Shown: positions 1 through 12,300 of the stretch, piece after piece
Position numbering within the stretch: the first letter of the stretch is position 1
How the letters are laid out: every line of letters begins with the position of its first letter
Assembly: GCA_019009955.1 (NCBI GenBank)
Contig: CM032230.1
Coordinates: 32,894,001 to 32,958,000, forward strand
Reading direction: 5' to 3'
Length of the DNA: 64,000 bases
Source of the DNA: Riptortus pedestris
Taxonomy: Eukaryota > Arthropoda > Insecta > Hemiptera > Alydidae
The notes under the pieces: model-generated
What the model saw: the letters and a program-made list of their open reading frames with translations, nothing else
Database searches by the model: none
What the model was told of the DNA's origin: nothing
Translations under genes and position numbers: made by a program

Positions 1-3000
1 ACTCTTTTATGTAGATAGGAGTAAGGAGTGGACAGAAACAAATTAGTCTTATTGCCTTTCCATCTTCCTCTAAAAATGCCCATAATAAAGATGACTTCAT
101 TTGCTATTTAGCGTAACTTTGGATATAAACATTAGTTTCTTAGAAAATTAAAAACTAGAGCTGGATTATCCAGATCTAGTAATAAGTATGCATTTAATAT
201 TCATTATCAAGGTTTATTTTAAAATATTTAAGAACAGGAGTCCTTCATTTTTTAAAAGTTTTTACGTAACTTCAAAGTTAGAATAACATAAAATAAAGGT
301 AATGTACTATGCATTATATCCTAGACAAAAATATTAAATAATTTCATGATGAAAAATTAACATGTTCATGTAGTTTTGACAATAGATTTCGCCTAATAAA
401 TTGCTTTCATTCTTTTATAAATACCATTAAAAATCATACCAATAAACGATAAACGTATGTAAAGCTCGCAAGAAGTGAATTACGTGATTTCTTGTAAAAG
501 GAAAAATAACGACCAATAAAATTAAATATTCCCACTTGAAAAGTTAATTCAGGAAACCTATAGGAAAAATAGAAAATAAAGCTTACATATTTTGAAACTA
601 TTGAGATCAGAGAAGTTCAAACCTTCCTCCCTCGTTTCTACTCCCTACTGCAAAGCAAGTCAGGGAAAAGGTAAAAATTAATTAAATTTATGCAACCACT
701 TTTAGTATGTATTTTTAATTACTGTTTTGATTTCTACCTATAAAATTGCCCTGGTAATGTTTATTGTTATTTTATGCAAATCTAGCAATTTATCTAGTTC
801 TCTGGTCAGGTGAATAATGCCTCTAAGCTATGGAAACCTGGTTCAATAATTACAAAATTACCCCTGGGGTTTGAGAATCTTCCTGAAAAGCTGTCCTTCC
901 GGATCATCCCAGGCTGGGCCAATCAATATACTAAAACTTAAATCGTTATCCCAGTACACTGTACACATACTCGTAATGTTAGAGCTTTAAAAAAAATTAC
1001 ATTTAATTTTACATACACTTAAAAGTTATCTCTTGCTATGTTTTTAATCTGCATACTGTGCAATGTAGGTAAAACCTAAGGCTATACTAAATTACACGAT
1101 AAATAAGTCGCTAACCCAAACATAAATTAGACATATTTTTTTTAATTCACAGTTCATCGTTATGCCAAAACATGTATTCGAGAATTATAAAATTATGGCT
1201 TTCATAATTGAAATTCGGAAAACATTCGACTCCTGAGAGTTCGGGCAGACTTGAGATATAGTGAGTGAAACACGCTAAACTCAAAATTCAAAGACCTATA
1301 TAATTCAACGTCCATATTTTTTTCAAAAACGGTCAATCAACTAAAACCGAAATCGTGAATCAGAACTAATGGCCGAACAAGGAAATTATTAGCGGTTATT
1401 AGGGCATAAACTGACCGAATTTAAATCGCTCATATCTCCGTCCGATAGATTCGAACTCTCTGATTGCAATCTTCGAGAGGAATTTGAAACTTAAAATTAT
1501 AGCATATATTTTGCTCGCATGGAAAACGTGACTCGTCTGTGGGCTAGGCCTATTTCAGAATAGTGGTTGGACTTATACAAGATATAGTTGCTACTTGCGA
1601 GAATGCAACCTACAAACGTGGACTTTCACTGCCAGCTCACCATATGTTTAATAAATGGCCAAAGAAAAAACCTTATCCTCAAAAAGTAAGCTCTGATTTA
1701 TTGCAATGACCTAAAAGTTAGAGAGAAAAAATATTATAGAAAATAAATTAATCTATAGAAATTGATCACTCAGCATTTTTCGAGAGGATTAACTTTCATC
1801 ATGAACCATAAAGCCATCCTGATAATGCTATAACAAAAAATACCGTAGCGTAAATTTATCCACACGAAGCTTGACACCACTGCGGAATTCCGCGGCAACT
1901 CTAGGATGAATTATATGTTTCGTTCTATACATTATCATTGATTGAGTGTTATCTATTAATTTGACTAGATATAATAAATAAACCGAACTGTTATCAGAGG
2001 TAAAAATTTAGTCTTTCGACACTTGATGTAACTGTAATTTACATGATAAGCCTCTGTGGCATTCTCAATCACAAAACATCCCTACAAAATTTAATCTACT
2101 AATAATCTTTAATGTGATTATTCAAATTATAAACGCCAAAAAGAAGTAAGACTTCAGACTTATAAGAACGTAATTGTGAATACTCGAACATTCAATATAG
2201 GAATTCGTCATTCCAGAAAGATAAAAACCAGTTATTAACTTTTCTAATAAGCCTTTTTTTCAAATAAGGTAATTTTCATGATAACAAAAGAAAGTTTTTT
2301 TCAAATGAATTCCACTCTAGAATTTTGGATTTCTTGCGCTAGGTTTTTCAAAATGGTGTTTTTTAAGAATGCATCGCATTATGTAAGAATACATCTAAAA
2401 GTCTAATAATTTTCCAAGACCAAAAAATATCCAAATTTTCTTAGGAGGGTGACTAGAAAATACAGTAGTTTCCTATTTCTTTCTGCATTAGACTAACTAA
2501 CCCTATACATATTAGGAAGTTCTCTGCGTGATTGGACGAGTTCACATACAAGCATAATTGTTCATTAGAACTCTGAAATCATGCATAGACTTAGTAACGA
2601 TAGATATTAGAATTTGAGGACGCTTGAGTTCCTTAATGTAATTCACGCCTTCCAGATCAGCACGGGTATTATGCAAGTATGATACCCGAATATGAGCATT
2701 GCAGTATGCGTATATACAGAACATATCTGAAATGAAACCAAGCGAATTGAATTTATTTCCATTAAAAGTTAACATAACATTATAAGATAAGTCGAATATT
2801 TTTATTTTCTATAACGAACTAGCTAATACTATACCAATTAATTTCTTTATATATTATTATATAGTATTTATACTTATATATACATACTTTTAGCTCCATG
2901 AATATATTTTCGTCTATCAATTTATAGTTGTATGTAATATATTAACATCGTTACCAAACTTCATTCCACTCTAGATATAAAACATGCATCATTTTTATTT

Positions 3001-3492
3001 TATTGAGATGTTCCTTTATTAGCCGTAGATATAATAAAGAATGACATGCTTTATAAATGACGAGAAACGTGCCTCCACCTTAATTATACAATGTACCTCA
3101 TCATATTATTAGCTTCAATATTATGCACTTTTATGTAATAATTGAACATTTTTTATGGAATTCATTTTGTGTATAAAAACATTTCCTTCAGAAATGGAGT
3201 TCTTTAATTTATTTTTAAACAAAGAAAATTTGTTTAATAGATTTAATACATTCGGACGGTGCGATAAAGTTTTACTCCTGAAAATGGTACTCTTTTATCG
3301 AAAAACTTGTGTTTGAGGATTGGGGTTTGAAGTATATTTTTGTATCATGTTTTATGATTGTGTGTTATACTACTTGTGTAAAACGAGTTCATGTTTTTTC
3401 ACAAAAGTATTGTTCGGTACATATCAATTGAATGAACAGTAATTATTTTGTTATCCCTTCAAGAGTGGCCGTAGGAGTCACTCAATTTTTCA
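1..3492. other. AT-rich sequence without recognised features
   Basis: I see no coding region, RNA gene or identifiable transposon end here. The only ORF of note is a 77-residue reverse-strand frame near 2.5-2.8 kb with no recognisable motif. Base composition is uniformly AT-rich with short homopolymer runs. Old, decayed repeats may be present but cannot be shown by eye. Confidence 0.5.
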
Positions 3493-3806
3493 GTTTAATA
3501 CAGTGGTTTCCAACCTGGGAGGCGCACCTCCCTGGGGAGGCGCTAACAATTGCCAGGGGAGGTGCCAAAAATGTTAAATAAAAACATATACCATAATATG
3601 TACAAATAAATGTAACTTAATATCGTAACATAAAATTTATTTTATATTATTTATATATTTATTATAAGCATATATAATGTATATGTATATGTACATCTAT
3701 ATTACACATGTGTATTAAAATAATAATAAAATGGGGAGGCGTACAAAAAAATGTTTTCTTTCGGGGAGGCGTATTAGCGTAAAGGTTGGAATCCACTGGT
3801 TTAATA
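3493..3806. mobile_element. hAT-type MITE with 8-bp target-site duplication
   Basis: A 298-bp element (3501-3798) has terminal inverted repeats: the left end reads CAGTGGTTTCCAACCT and the reverse complement of the right end reads CAGTGGATTCCAACCT, 15 of 16 identical. It is flanked by a perfect 8-bp duplication, GTTTAATA, at 3493-3500 and 3799-3806. The CAGTGG...CCAACCT terminus and 8-bp duplication are diagnostic of the hAT superfamily. The interior is AT-rich and non-coding, apart from short GGGGAGGCG motifs near both ends, so the element is non-autonomous and would need a transposase supplied in trans. Confidence 0.93.
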
Positions 3807-4011
3807 TAAACTTTATTTCTCGCTTCAGCAATTTAAGTATTAAAATATGGTTTATTCAGTTACTCCTAACACCATACTATGTTAACCAGTTTTGGAAAAA
3901 CTGACAATAAGTATGACAATAATTGAGTGAAACCTCTCCACCCCTCAGAATGGCATAGATATAGACATTTTGATTGAAGTGAACAAACAACCACAGTAAC
4001 AACATAAAATA

Positions 4012-4737
4012 AAGTGTGTCACTCAGGGGCTGCGTAAACTAAGCAGATTTCCCACGTGAAGTTAAATAATAGATAAACATGCATACTTCTTACACAACAC
4101 TACCATGGACATTAAGTGAATAAACGGTAATAAGAAATATTTCCTCTTCAGGCAGGAAGCGTCTCAAATCTAAACAAACAGGTCTGCCAACGACTCACAG
4201 AAAAGAAAAACAATAATTGGAACATATCAGAATATAACATATTAATTTTATTGAAAACTATTTACTACATCTAGTACTGTAATTTATCATGAATCAGAAT
4301 AATTTTTATCTCAATAAATCAAATTTTAGTAATTTTAGGAATTTAAGACGGGGGGGGGGGGTCACAAGAACATATTTGCATGTATCTCGTATAATAAAAG
4401 TCTGTGGAAAACAAAATTTGGTATTTAAGCTTCGAATAATGTGGTTTATTACATAACAGAGCATTGTTTATTTTAAACGAGTAGAAGTGGGGGTTTACTA
4501 AAGGCTGAAAACTGAAAATGCAAATATCTTCGTTAATATTCAAGCTAGAGAATACATGTATATACCAATATTTATAGTACATTAAATTTGCAATGAGGTT
4601 TATTTTATACAATTTTTCATTCCAACTTATAGTAACGGAGATATTTCAAATTTTCAAAAGACCTAAAATGTCGAAAATTGTGTCATGAGTATGTACGTCC
4701 TCAATAGCTGATTTGCATTAAGGGCAATCTGTTAAAA
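4012..4737 (+). mobile_element. HINE-like element, long subfamily without (AT)n
   Basis: This copy is complete from its left end (GTGTGTCACTCAGGGGCTGC) to a decayed right hairpin (ATTTGCATTAAGGGCAAT) followed by CTGTTAAAA. It represents a subfamily with no internal (AT)n tract. Its middle contains a poly-G run at about 4350 and a segment ending CAAATATCTTCGTTAATATTC that recurs in other copies. It is non-coding; the two reverse-strand ORFs overlapping or near it have no family motif. It serves as the comparison copy for the fragments at 14.6, 19.2, 46.2 and 48.2 kb. Family assignment (Helentron-like) is inferred from end structure. Confidence 0.8.
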
Positions 4738-5284
4738 TGATACGCTAGTAATGAGCCAGACGAACAGACGGATACGATGAAAAGATTATACGCATCCGAT
4801 GTGCAGATAATGTTCACGAGAGCATTCTAGATGTATTTGTTAGCCTGGTTTAGGAATGACTTTAGCGACCTGGAGTTGTATTGATCGAAACATTACAGTG
4901 CGAAATAATGCAGGAAGCCGTGCACTGATGAAAAAGCCGATATCCGCTTGAATAGAGCTGTCGAAACACTAAAATATCAATGAAATGCGCATGCGTTAGA
5001 CCATACACGTGCCACTCCGATATTATATAATAAAAACAATTGATTAACTTCACAAAAGGCTTCAACAAGCTTACGTTAAGCAATTCCGTGTTGATTAATA
5101 AAGAGAACAATAATAATGAATAATTTATGAGGCCTAGAGTTACCGAGGAATTAAGTTCAAAGGATAAATATAATACTTCTTTTTGTACAATCACTCCGAC
5201 TGGATTTCATCACATATTGACGTAACTTTGTTTACTATAAATAAAATTATCTACATATAGTCTAGTGATACTTCTTTGTTCAAT
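4738..5284. other. Unassigned sequence
   Basis: No supported feature. A 110-residue reverse-strand ORF at 4862-5194 shows no conserved motif, and its composition is that expected of random AT-rich sequence. Confidence 0.4.
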
Positions 5285-5667
5285 TAAATCATACTTGTCA
5301 AAGATGTTAGAAACTAATCACTGTAAGTATATTCAGAAATAAAAGTATTTATTTCAGTGAAACTTGTCGCAATTATTTAAAAGTCTACTTATTATAACTG
5401 GAATTAATGTTTTTTGTCAAATGAAAAATAATATGTCTTTTTAAGTTAATGGCCAAATCCTGCTAAATTATTCAGGTCGTTGTACTAGGTATTTTAGATT
5501 CTTTATCCAATTCATTTATGACTCTAAAACATGGACTAGAAAATATTTAAATATGATTAATGTATTTGGCTGTCAATTTTCTGTGTAATGACGAAATATT
5601 TGTCATAAAAGAACATCTTAAAATAAACCACCATGATGCTTTTTTAATTAAGAATGGATGAATGTGA

Positions 5668-5864
5668 CTTATTACTATTAATTTTTAACGTCCACGTTTT
5701 GCTACAATGGCTAACTGTGTTGGGTTATCTACAGGTTACCACCCTTTTCTAGCCAGGGTGGGACAAAAGATTTTATTTAATGAGTCCGTCACTGAATAAA
5801 TTCCTATTTCTCAGGCGAGAATCAAACGCCAGGTTTACTATGTAAAATTAAGGCCAACATGAAA
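5668..5864 (-). mobile_element. tRNA-derived SINE, 5' end missing
   Basis: Read on the reverse strand, this is the SINE family seen complete at 39.3 and 45.9 kb: a tRNA-like head with a B-box-like stretch (TTTGATTCTCGCCTGAGAAA), a body containing TAGTCCC-like and ACCCTGGCTAGAAAAGGG motifs, and a 3' end GGACGTTAAAAATTAATAG. About 25 bases of the head are missing at the centre of the surrounding inverted repeat. Confidence 0.75.
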
Positions 5865-5885
5865 TATTTTTTAGATCATATTTAG

Positions 5886-6113
5886 GGACTCTGGTTAGCC
5901 ATGTGAGTTAAGGCGTTGGCGTTAATCTCGCATAGTAAACCTAGAGTGGTGAGTTGGTCCCCCCCCTGGGTAATAGGAATTTATTTAATGACACATGAAA
6001 TAAAATAAAATCCTTAGTGTCAGCCGGGATAGAGAAAAGGTTTTAGTAACCTGTAGATATCCCTTCCCAAGTAGAAGCAAAAAGTGGATATTAATAAATA
6101 ATAGTAATAAGTC
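5886..6113 (+). mobile_element. tRNA-derived SINE, full length
   Basis: The head GGTTAGCCATGTGAGTTAAG (A-box region) is followed by a B-box-like GTGAGTTGGTCCC, the body, and a terminal AAGTGGATATTAATAAATAA tail leading into ATAGTAATAA. It sits head to head with the SINE at 5668-5864. A poly-C run interrupts the B-box, so this copy is probably dead for Pol III transcription. Confidence 0.78.
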
Positions 6114-6527
6114 GCATTTATCCATTCAAAATTAAAAACATCAGAGTGGTTTCTTTAGCTGCACTTTCATGAAAAATGTTTCGTCACCACAGAGAAAAAT
6201 GGCAGCCAAATACATTAAGTAAAGTTTAAATATTTTCTAGTCCATGTTTTAGAGTCCAGATATAAATAAATTGACGAAACTGAATTGCTTGCTATCCATC
6301 TAAAATACCAAGCGAAACAGCCTGAGTAACTTAGCAGGATTTGAAAAAAAAAATTATTTTTTTTTAACTTTAAAAAAATTTGATTCTAGTTATAAAATAA
6401 CTTCATGATATAATAGTAGAGTTTCGTGGTAATTCCAACAAGTTTAACTGAAATAAATACTTTTAATTCTGAATATACTTACTTTAATGGATTAGTTTCT
6501 AACAACGTTGACAAGTATGTGTTATTG

Positions 6528-6660
6528 GAATTTATTTAGTGACGGACTCATTAAATACAATCCCTAGTCCCAACCTGGCTAGAAAAAAATGATAACCTGC
6601 AGAAAACCCGTCCTAATTGAGCCACAGGAGTAAAAAGTGGACGTTAATTAATAATAAAAT
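6528..6660 (+). mobile_element. 5'-truncated SINE
   Basis: This contains the SINE body from GGAATTTATTTAGTGACGGA through the AACCTGGCTAGAAA motif to the 3' end AAAAGTGGACGTTAATTAAT and a TAATAAAA tail. The tRNA-like head is absent. It lies just outside the right arm of the inverted repeat. Confidence 0.7.
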
Positions 6661-8869
6661 GAATAAAAAATATTTTAAACAAATAATTAGCTCGATATTT
6701 TTCCTAAAACATTTGGTATATTTTATGTAACCTTGAAAAAGGAATCAGTTAGACAATGTTTTGCAAATTACCATTTTGGGAAATCGGCTATTGAGAATGC
6801 TTCAAGGTGCTAGTAAAGTACGAAAATGAGATCAAATTCATATTTTCTGTTAACACACTATTGTTTTTATTTGGCCGTTACAAATCTCTATTAAATATTT
6901 ATACATAAAAATACTTAAGAAAAAAATGAAGTTTGAACCAACAGGAGCATTATGAAAATCACTTATATTTCCTTTATTAAGTACGTAGTATTTCCTTTAA
7001 ATAGAAAATTATTATAACTAATCTTACAAAAAAATCAATGGTTTCCCAATAGTTTTTTTTTTAAAAAAATTCAAATTTAATGTAGTTATACAATTTAAGT
7101 TGCATTTTGGTATGTTTAAAGTGAAGGATACTAGTCACTGGGCAGACTGAAAATAAGCCCTTTCTCATACAAAACAATTTATTTAGCGGTAAGCGTTTTC
7201 AAAAGTTCTTGCTTCCATTTCCTCCGAAACATTTTGGATAACTCCAGATGTGCACCAGCGTGATTGACTATTTGATGTCCTGAAACATTCAGGTGTAAGT
7301 AACGAGCATGTTTAAAAATAATTGTTATTCATAGGATATTTTGTAAAGTAAATACCTCAATATATTGACAACGATTTACAGAATAAACTATAGAAAGTAT
7401 TGAATCATAACATATTTATGGATATACTAGTGAATTTATTGCCTGGATTTTATCATTCCTTCCTTAGAACGTAGAATCTATGTAGAACTTGAATACGAAA
7501 TAAGTTTAAAGGTAGTGTTATCTGTGTTTCAATATGTCAATGAAGGCCACTTATCATATAACATTCATCGTAATTTGGATTTGAGGGGCGACATTTATTA
7601 TAAATACAATTATATTTAGTGAATTTCTATTTTATACTAATTATTTAATTTCACTTCGCCAATATCAATTCAAAGGACGTTGACCACACTTCACGATAAG
7701 TGCTCTTAGTAAACGGTTTTTAATCAGACGCCGAACAATGATTACATTATATCATATTTTCGTTTTGGTGGAAATAATTAACTACAGTTTGAACAACATT
7801 GTAAATAAGAAATTCATTTTTAATAATTAAAATGTAACTGAAGTATATAATTAAAATGTCATTGATTTTTCTTTTACAGTGTAAGTTCTCGTCATTTCGA
7901 TTTCTTTATAGAAATTCTGTCAGAATTCTGAGGGGTAATGTTCAGATGCTTTCCAGAATTTTATATTTACAATTGAATTTTTTTTAATTACAGCGTCCGA
8001 CATTAAACAAATTTAATGTTCCAGACCATGTTAGGTAAGTTTCAGAGAATGCAATGGGAATTAAATTCCATTTGTCCTCCCAAAACTGAAGGAAACGAAC
8101 GAACATTAGTATTTCAGGCAGTTCTTTTCAATTGGTGGCAAAAAGGTCTTTACGCACTGCAGAATGCTCGATATTTTACAATATTAATGACAAAAGCCAA
8201 GCTGGTAACACATCAAACAGGTTGGACAAGACATGTTATCTGTATAATATTTTTTTTTGGGAAAAGATGTGGGATGGAGATTAATAAGCCTGAGGTATAG
8301 ACAAATCTGCTAAAAAGCCTCTTTTGTCAACAATAGCATTTATTAGGATACAAAGTGCATTCATAAACTTAACTCCATTATCGGCTTAAATGCAACAATT
8401 ATGACAAAACCATTGTCATATGAAAAGTGACTAATCAATTTAAAGCATCAGTATATGTAAAATAATAGCTTTCAGTGGATTAATTATTTTTAATGTTAAT
8501 TAGTTATCATCGAAGAATTTAGTTTTTTGAATTATACTCTATCATTTTGTTTTATTTTTTGTTGTGGTATCTTCTTTTTCTAAAATTCTAAATGTTGAAG
8601 TTTTACATTTCATTTAGTTGAACATTATTTTGTTTGTATTCTCATTTGTTCTAATTTATTTATTTATTTATCCTTCTTCTGAAGGCCATCAGACCCCCGT
8701 AATAGTTATATAACAAAATACAGAATATTATTGATTGATATAAGTAATAAACAAAGTAGTCATATATAGTGAACTAGTGTAACAACTTCGGGGTCGCCCA
8801 TTAAAGTATAGATCATGCTCAGGTGATTTTAAGTTGGACACAATACTACTGATCTATGGGCTCACCATT

Positions 8870-8919
<50 letters not shown>

Positions 8920-10341
8920 GATGTTATTTGTTAATGCATACGTTTGTGGTACAATGACTAATTGGACAGGCTAAAGGACTAATAGGATGAGTACATTGGT
9001 TTCCACCATTTTCTAGCTAGGGTGATACACACACCCACATAAAAACCACTATGAATTGTATCACATAAGAGGCTAATTCTAATTATTGTGTAAGCATGAA
9101 TTAAAGAGGATTGAATGCATCTGTTCCCATATGTATTTAGCCCCGTTTAAAATCTAACACTACTACTTCCCTTAGTTCAACTTACAACTACTAGGCTTGC
9201 CTCACTCAATTAGCTCAAACCTCAAACTTCAGTTTGTTTATTCAGGTTCTGTTGATTATTCTACTTATCTCGCTTAATGTTAAGCCCTACCCAACATATC
9301 CAAACTTAACTAAGTGTGGGGAGTTTACATTGGTTAGGTTATGTAAAATAGGCATCTTCATTGTTTTTTTATCAGTTCTTTGAGATTTCCTAATGTAAAG
9401 TAAGTTTTCTTTAAAAAAAACTCTTCAACAATTTTCTAGTTATCCTAACGCAATATTGAGTCACGGTATTCTCTTTGTTTATAAAACTGTATATGATTAT
9501 TACTACTTTTATGTGTAGTGAACTTGAAATCAATGCCAAACGAAATTGAAAATGATTTTTTTTTTCTTTTTATTTACTTCGTAATAAGTAACATATACAT
9601 TATTGATATCTATATGTGGTATTTCTTTTATCCTTTACAATAGAAGGACTCATATGATTTCCAATACAATTTTCTACACTTAGATCGTAAATATGTGGAA
9701 GAAAATGAACAAAATTGAGGTCGGCTAATAGACCTGATACCGTAATGTACATATAATATCATTTTCTGGATAACGAACGCCCAGAGATAATGTATCTCCA
9801 ATTTTCCTTCCTTTGATAGAATTCCAATGTAATCTTTCACGGAAGTTTCACAATCGTTAAGCCTATTTACATGGAAATTATACAAGAAAGGCCACTGGAA
9901 CCTGTATAATGAACATTGCATCGATTTATTCAAGAAATCAAGGTTGTATAGATAGGGTAAAGTTTCAATCCCATCGAAAAATGTCAGTAAATAAAGTTAG
10001 TTCGTAAATAAAGTAAATATAAAGTAAATTCTCCTAGTTTAATTATGCAGTTAATTTTAGTAGACGCATTTCAGAAAAAAAATCCAGTTTTATCACTGGA
10101 ATTTCTCATAAATATTGTAACATCAAATGGTCATTATATATCAACATCAGTTCCACGATTCTCCATTTGTCAACATCCGAAATAAAACACCGGACATAAG
10201 TTATTAACTGATATCGCAGTTCTATGTGAATATTGGTCGTGTAGGAATAATTGTTTACTGCACAATCTAGCAATTTTATAAAATAATTAGTTTTAAAGCT
10301 CACTTTATCCGAACAATCGAGTAAGGTAATCACCCCTTTTA
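6661..10341. other. Gene-free AT-rich stretch with one (AT)n tract
   Basis: No coding region is supported. The ORFs at 8016-8300 (+) and 9628-9933 (-) have no family motif. An (AT)n microsatellite lies at about 8876-8918. A short segment near 8945-9035 (ATTTTCTAGCTAGGGTG) may be a decayed SINE body, too weak to list separately. A run of TTTA repeats at about 8657-8672 could be the reversed tail of a LINE, but no flanking LINE sequence was recognised. Confidence 0.4.
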
Positions 10342-10487
10342 ATTAAGGGTAGGAGGAAGATATTTTATTTAATGCGTACGTCCTAAATAATTATTTATTT
10401 CCTTACGGAAATCGAATCCACTACTAAACGTTTTCTAAGACCATCAAGAGCAACGCCTAAATACGGTTAGCTTTGAGCCCAAGACTA
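10342..10487 (-). mobile_element. Degenerate SINE fragment
   Basis: The stretch shows the spacing of the SINE body and head: ATTTTATTTAATGCGTACGT, then ATCGAATCC (B-box complement), then a decayed head ending GCCTAAATACGGTTAGCTTT. Divergence is high and the 3' tail is not visible. Confidence 0.5.
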
Positions 10488-10544
10488 TTAACAAAATTAT
10501 TTTTGTCAATACTTCATGACACTAGATATTCAAATGCACTTTCA

Positions 10545-11234
10545 CCTATCGCAATAGTATCTATATCATTTTCAACCGTTTAATTTTTATTAATTATTCT
10601 CCATTTCCTTTAGATATTCAACGCTCATCACCAATTTACAATGAAACATACGTCTCGTCAATGCAGCGAACTATGACACAAAAAATAGACAGACCATAAA
10701 AACATTTTGTCTTATTTCCCACGTTTTAACAACAATAAATAATTCTTCCAGCGAAGATGTGGTAGGAGAACGAATAAATTTTGGATGTACACAGTAGGCC
10801 TGTTTTTATCTACAATGCGTTGTATTTAGGGAAAGTGCACTTTCAGCGCATGAGCTCCATCTTCAGTGCCTGTTGACAAATACATTGAAATGAATAAAAA
10901 TGCAATCAACATTATTTAAAATATTAAACAAATGCAAAAACCATAGCCTACTCAAGAAATAAAATCTAATTCAAATACAAGTTACTGATCTACTCTCTAT
11001 TCCTCTCTATCATTTCTTTGTTTGTTTTATTTTATGTGGTTTCTTTTGTCGGCACTTTCCTCTGGTATACCTGCTCTTCCATTTCTTCTTTTTAGCTTGT
11101 GTTTTTTAAATAACTTAGGATTTCCCTTTAGGGAAATCAGCTATTGAGGTCGTACTCATGACGGAATTTTCGAAAAATTTCTTCAAGTGTCCATCGACCC
11201 TACCCAGGAGATGACGAAAATGAGGTCCGTTCAA

Positions 11235-11300
<66 letters not shown>

Positions 11301-12290
11301 CTGTTAACACTCTAGCGGTCGCATTTTTTGTTTAATCGTCACCAAACTCGGTATTTAATCGTTTTATGTAAAAAGGAAGATCAAGTTCGTTAACGGCTGA
11401 AATCGGACCAGTAGGAAGGGGGGTTTAGAGGGGGGATTTTCGAAAATTCGAAATATCTCCGTTATTATGCATCAAGTCGAAAAATTGTATATAACCAATC
11501 TTATTGGAAATTAAATTTACTATAAATATTGTTATATGCATTTATTCTCTATCTTGAATATTAACCGAGATATTTGCATTTGTAATCTGTGTGTTCGGCG
11601 GACTTTCTTCCGCCGAGAGCTCTGGCGGCCGTTTCCGTAACTATTCGTCCCTCGTGAATAGGTTTAGAGATTCCTTACTACTACAGGTGTTATTGGGCAG
11701 ATTTATCTACTGGAAAACGTTACGTGTGAAATCTGCTTAGTTTACGCAGCCCCTGCGTGATGGACTTTTTCTCATTCTAAACGCATTATTCACGCTTATA
11801 ATATTAAATATTGTTTTCAACAGATCTTTCTAAATTATATTTTAGATTTATTCTACCTGTAACTATTACTTTAATTAGTTTTTATTTCTTGTTTATGCTA
11901 AGGTTTTTGGATTTGTTTAATATTTTAAATGATGTCGATTGCATGTTTTTTATTTGGTTTTGTGCGTATCAAGAGGCATTGAAGATGGAGCTGTTGTACT
12001 GAAAATGAACTTTGCCTAAAAAAACGCATTGTAGAGAAAATCGGCCTACTGTGTACTTCCAAGATTTATTCGTTCTTCTACCACATGCTTCCCTGGAAGA
12101 ATTATTTATTGTTGTTAAAACGTGGAAAATAAGAGGAAATGTGTTTTTGATTTCTTTATATTTTTTTGTGCCATAGTTCCATGTATTGACAATTCGTATG
12201 TTTCATTGTAAATTGGTGATGAGTGTAGCTGATCTATAGGTAATGGCGAATAATTAATAAGAATTAAACGGTTGAAAATGATGAAATAGT
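10545..12290. repeat. Large inverted repeat with HINE-like element in the loop
   Basis: About 450 bases at 10,545-11,000 pair with the reverse complement of about 11,850-12,290. Matching landmarks are TTAACAACAATAAATAATTC (left) with its complement near 12,100, ACACAGTAGGCC near 10,790 with GGCCTACTGTGT near 12,045, and ATTTAAAATATTAAACAAAT near 10,913 with its complement near 11,920. The arms are diverged (about 80-85% by eye). The loop holds a reverse-oriented HINE-like element. A related but much shorter foldback sequence occurs at 22.97-23.17 kb, so this is probably a foldback-type repeat family rather than a one-off rearrangement. Confidence 0.78.
11113..11772 (-). mobile_element. HINE-like element, full length with (AT)n
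   Basis: On the reverse strand it runs from the left end (near 11,772; CCATCACGCAGGGGCTGCGT) to the right hairpin TTTCCCTTTAGGGAAA at about 11,121-11,136. The (AT)n tract at 11,237-11,296 lies beside the decayed palindrome region CTCTAGCGGTCGC. It sits between the arms of the surrounding inverted repeat, so it inserted into or near the centre of that repeat. Confidence 0.85.
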
Positions 12291-12300
12291 TTGAAATCTT

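Larger units (their letters stand above)
5285..6515. repeat. Large imperfect inverted repeat (arms about 0.6 kb)
   Basis: The sequence from about 5285 to 5865 is the approximate reverse complement of about 5886 to 6515, with only a short centre near 5875. Landmarks that pair across the centre include AAATATTTTCTAGTCCATGT (right arm, near 6230) with its complement near 5530, and GAAATAAATACTTTTA near 6450 with its complement near 5345. By eye the arms look roughly 80-85% identical, with small indels. Each arm carries a SINE copy nearest the centre, so the duplication arose after a SINE insertion or includes two insertions. A transcript through it could form a long hairpin. Confidence 0.8.

Noticed and set aside
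4862..5194. 110-residue reverse ORF as a gene
   Set aside because: No motif, and composition typical of chance frames in AT-rich DNA.
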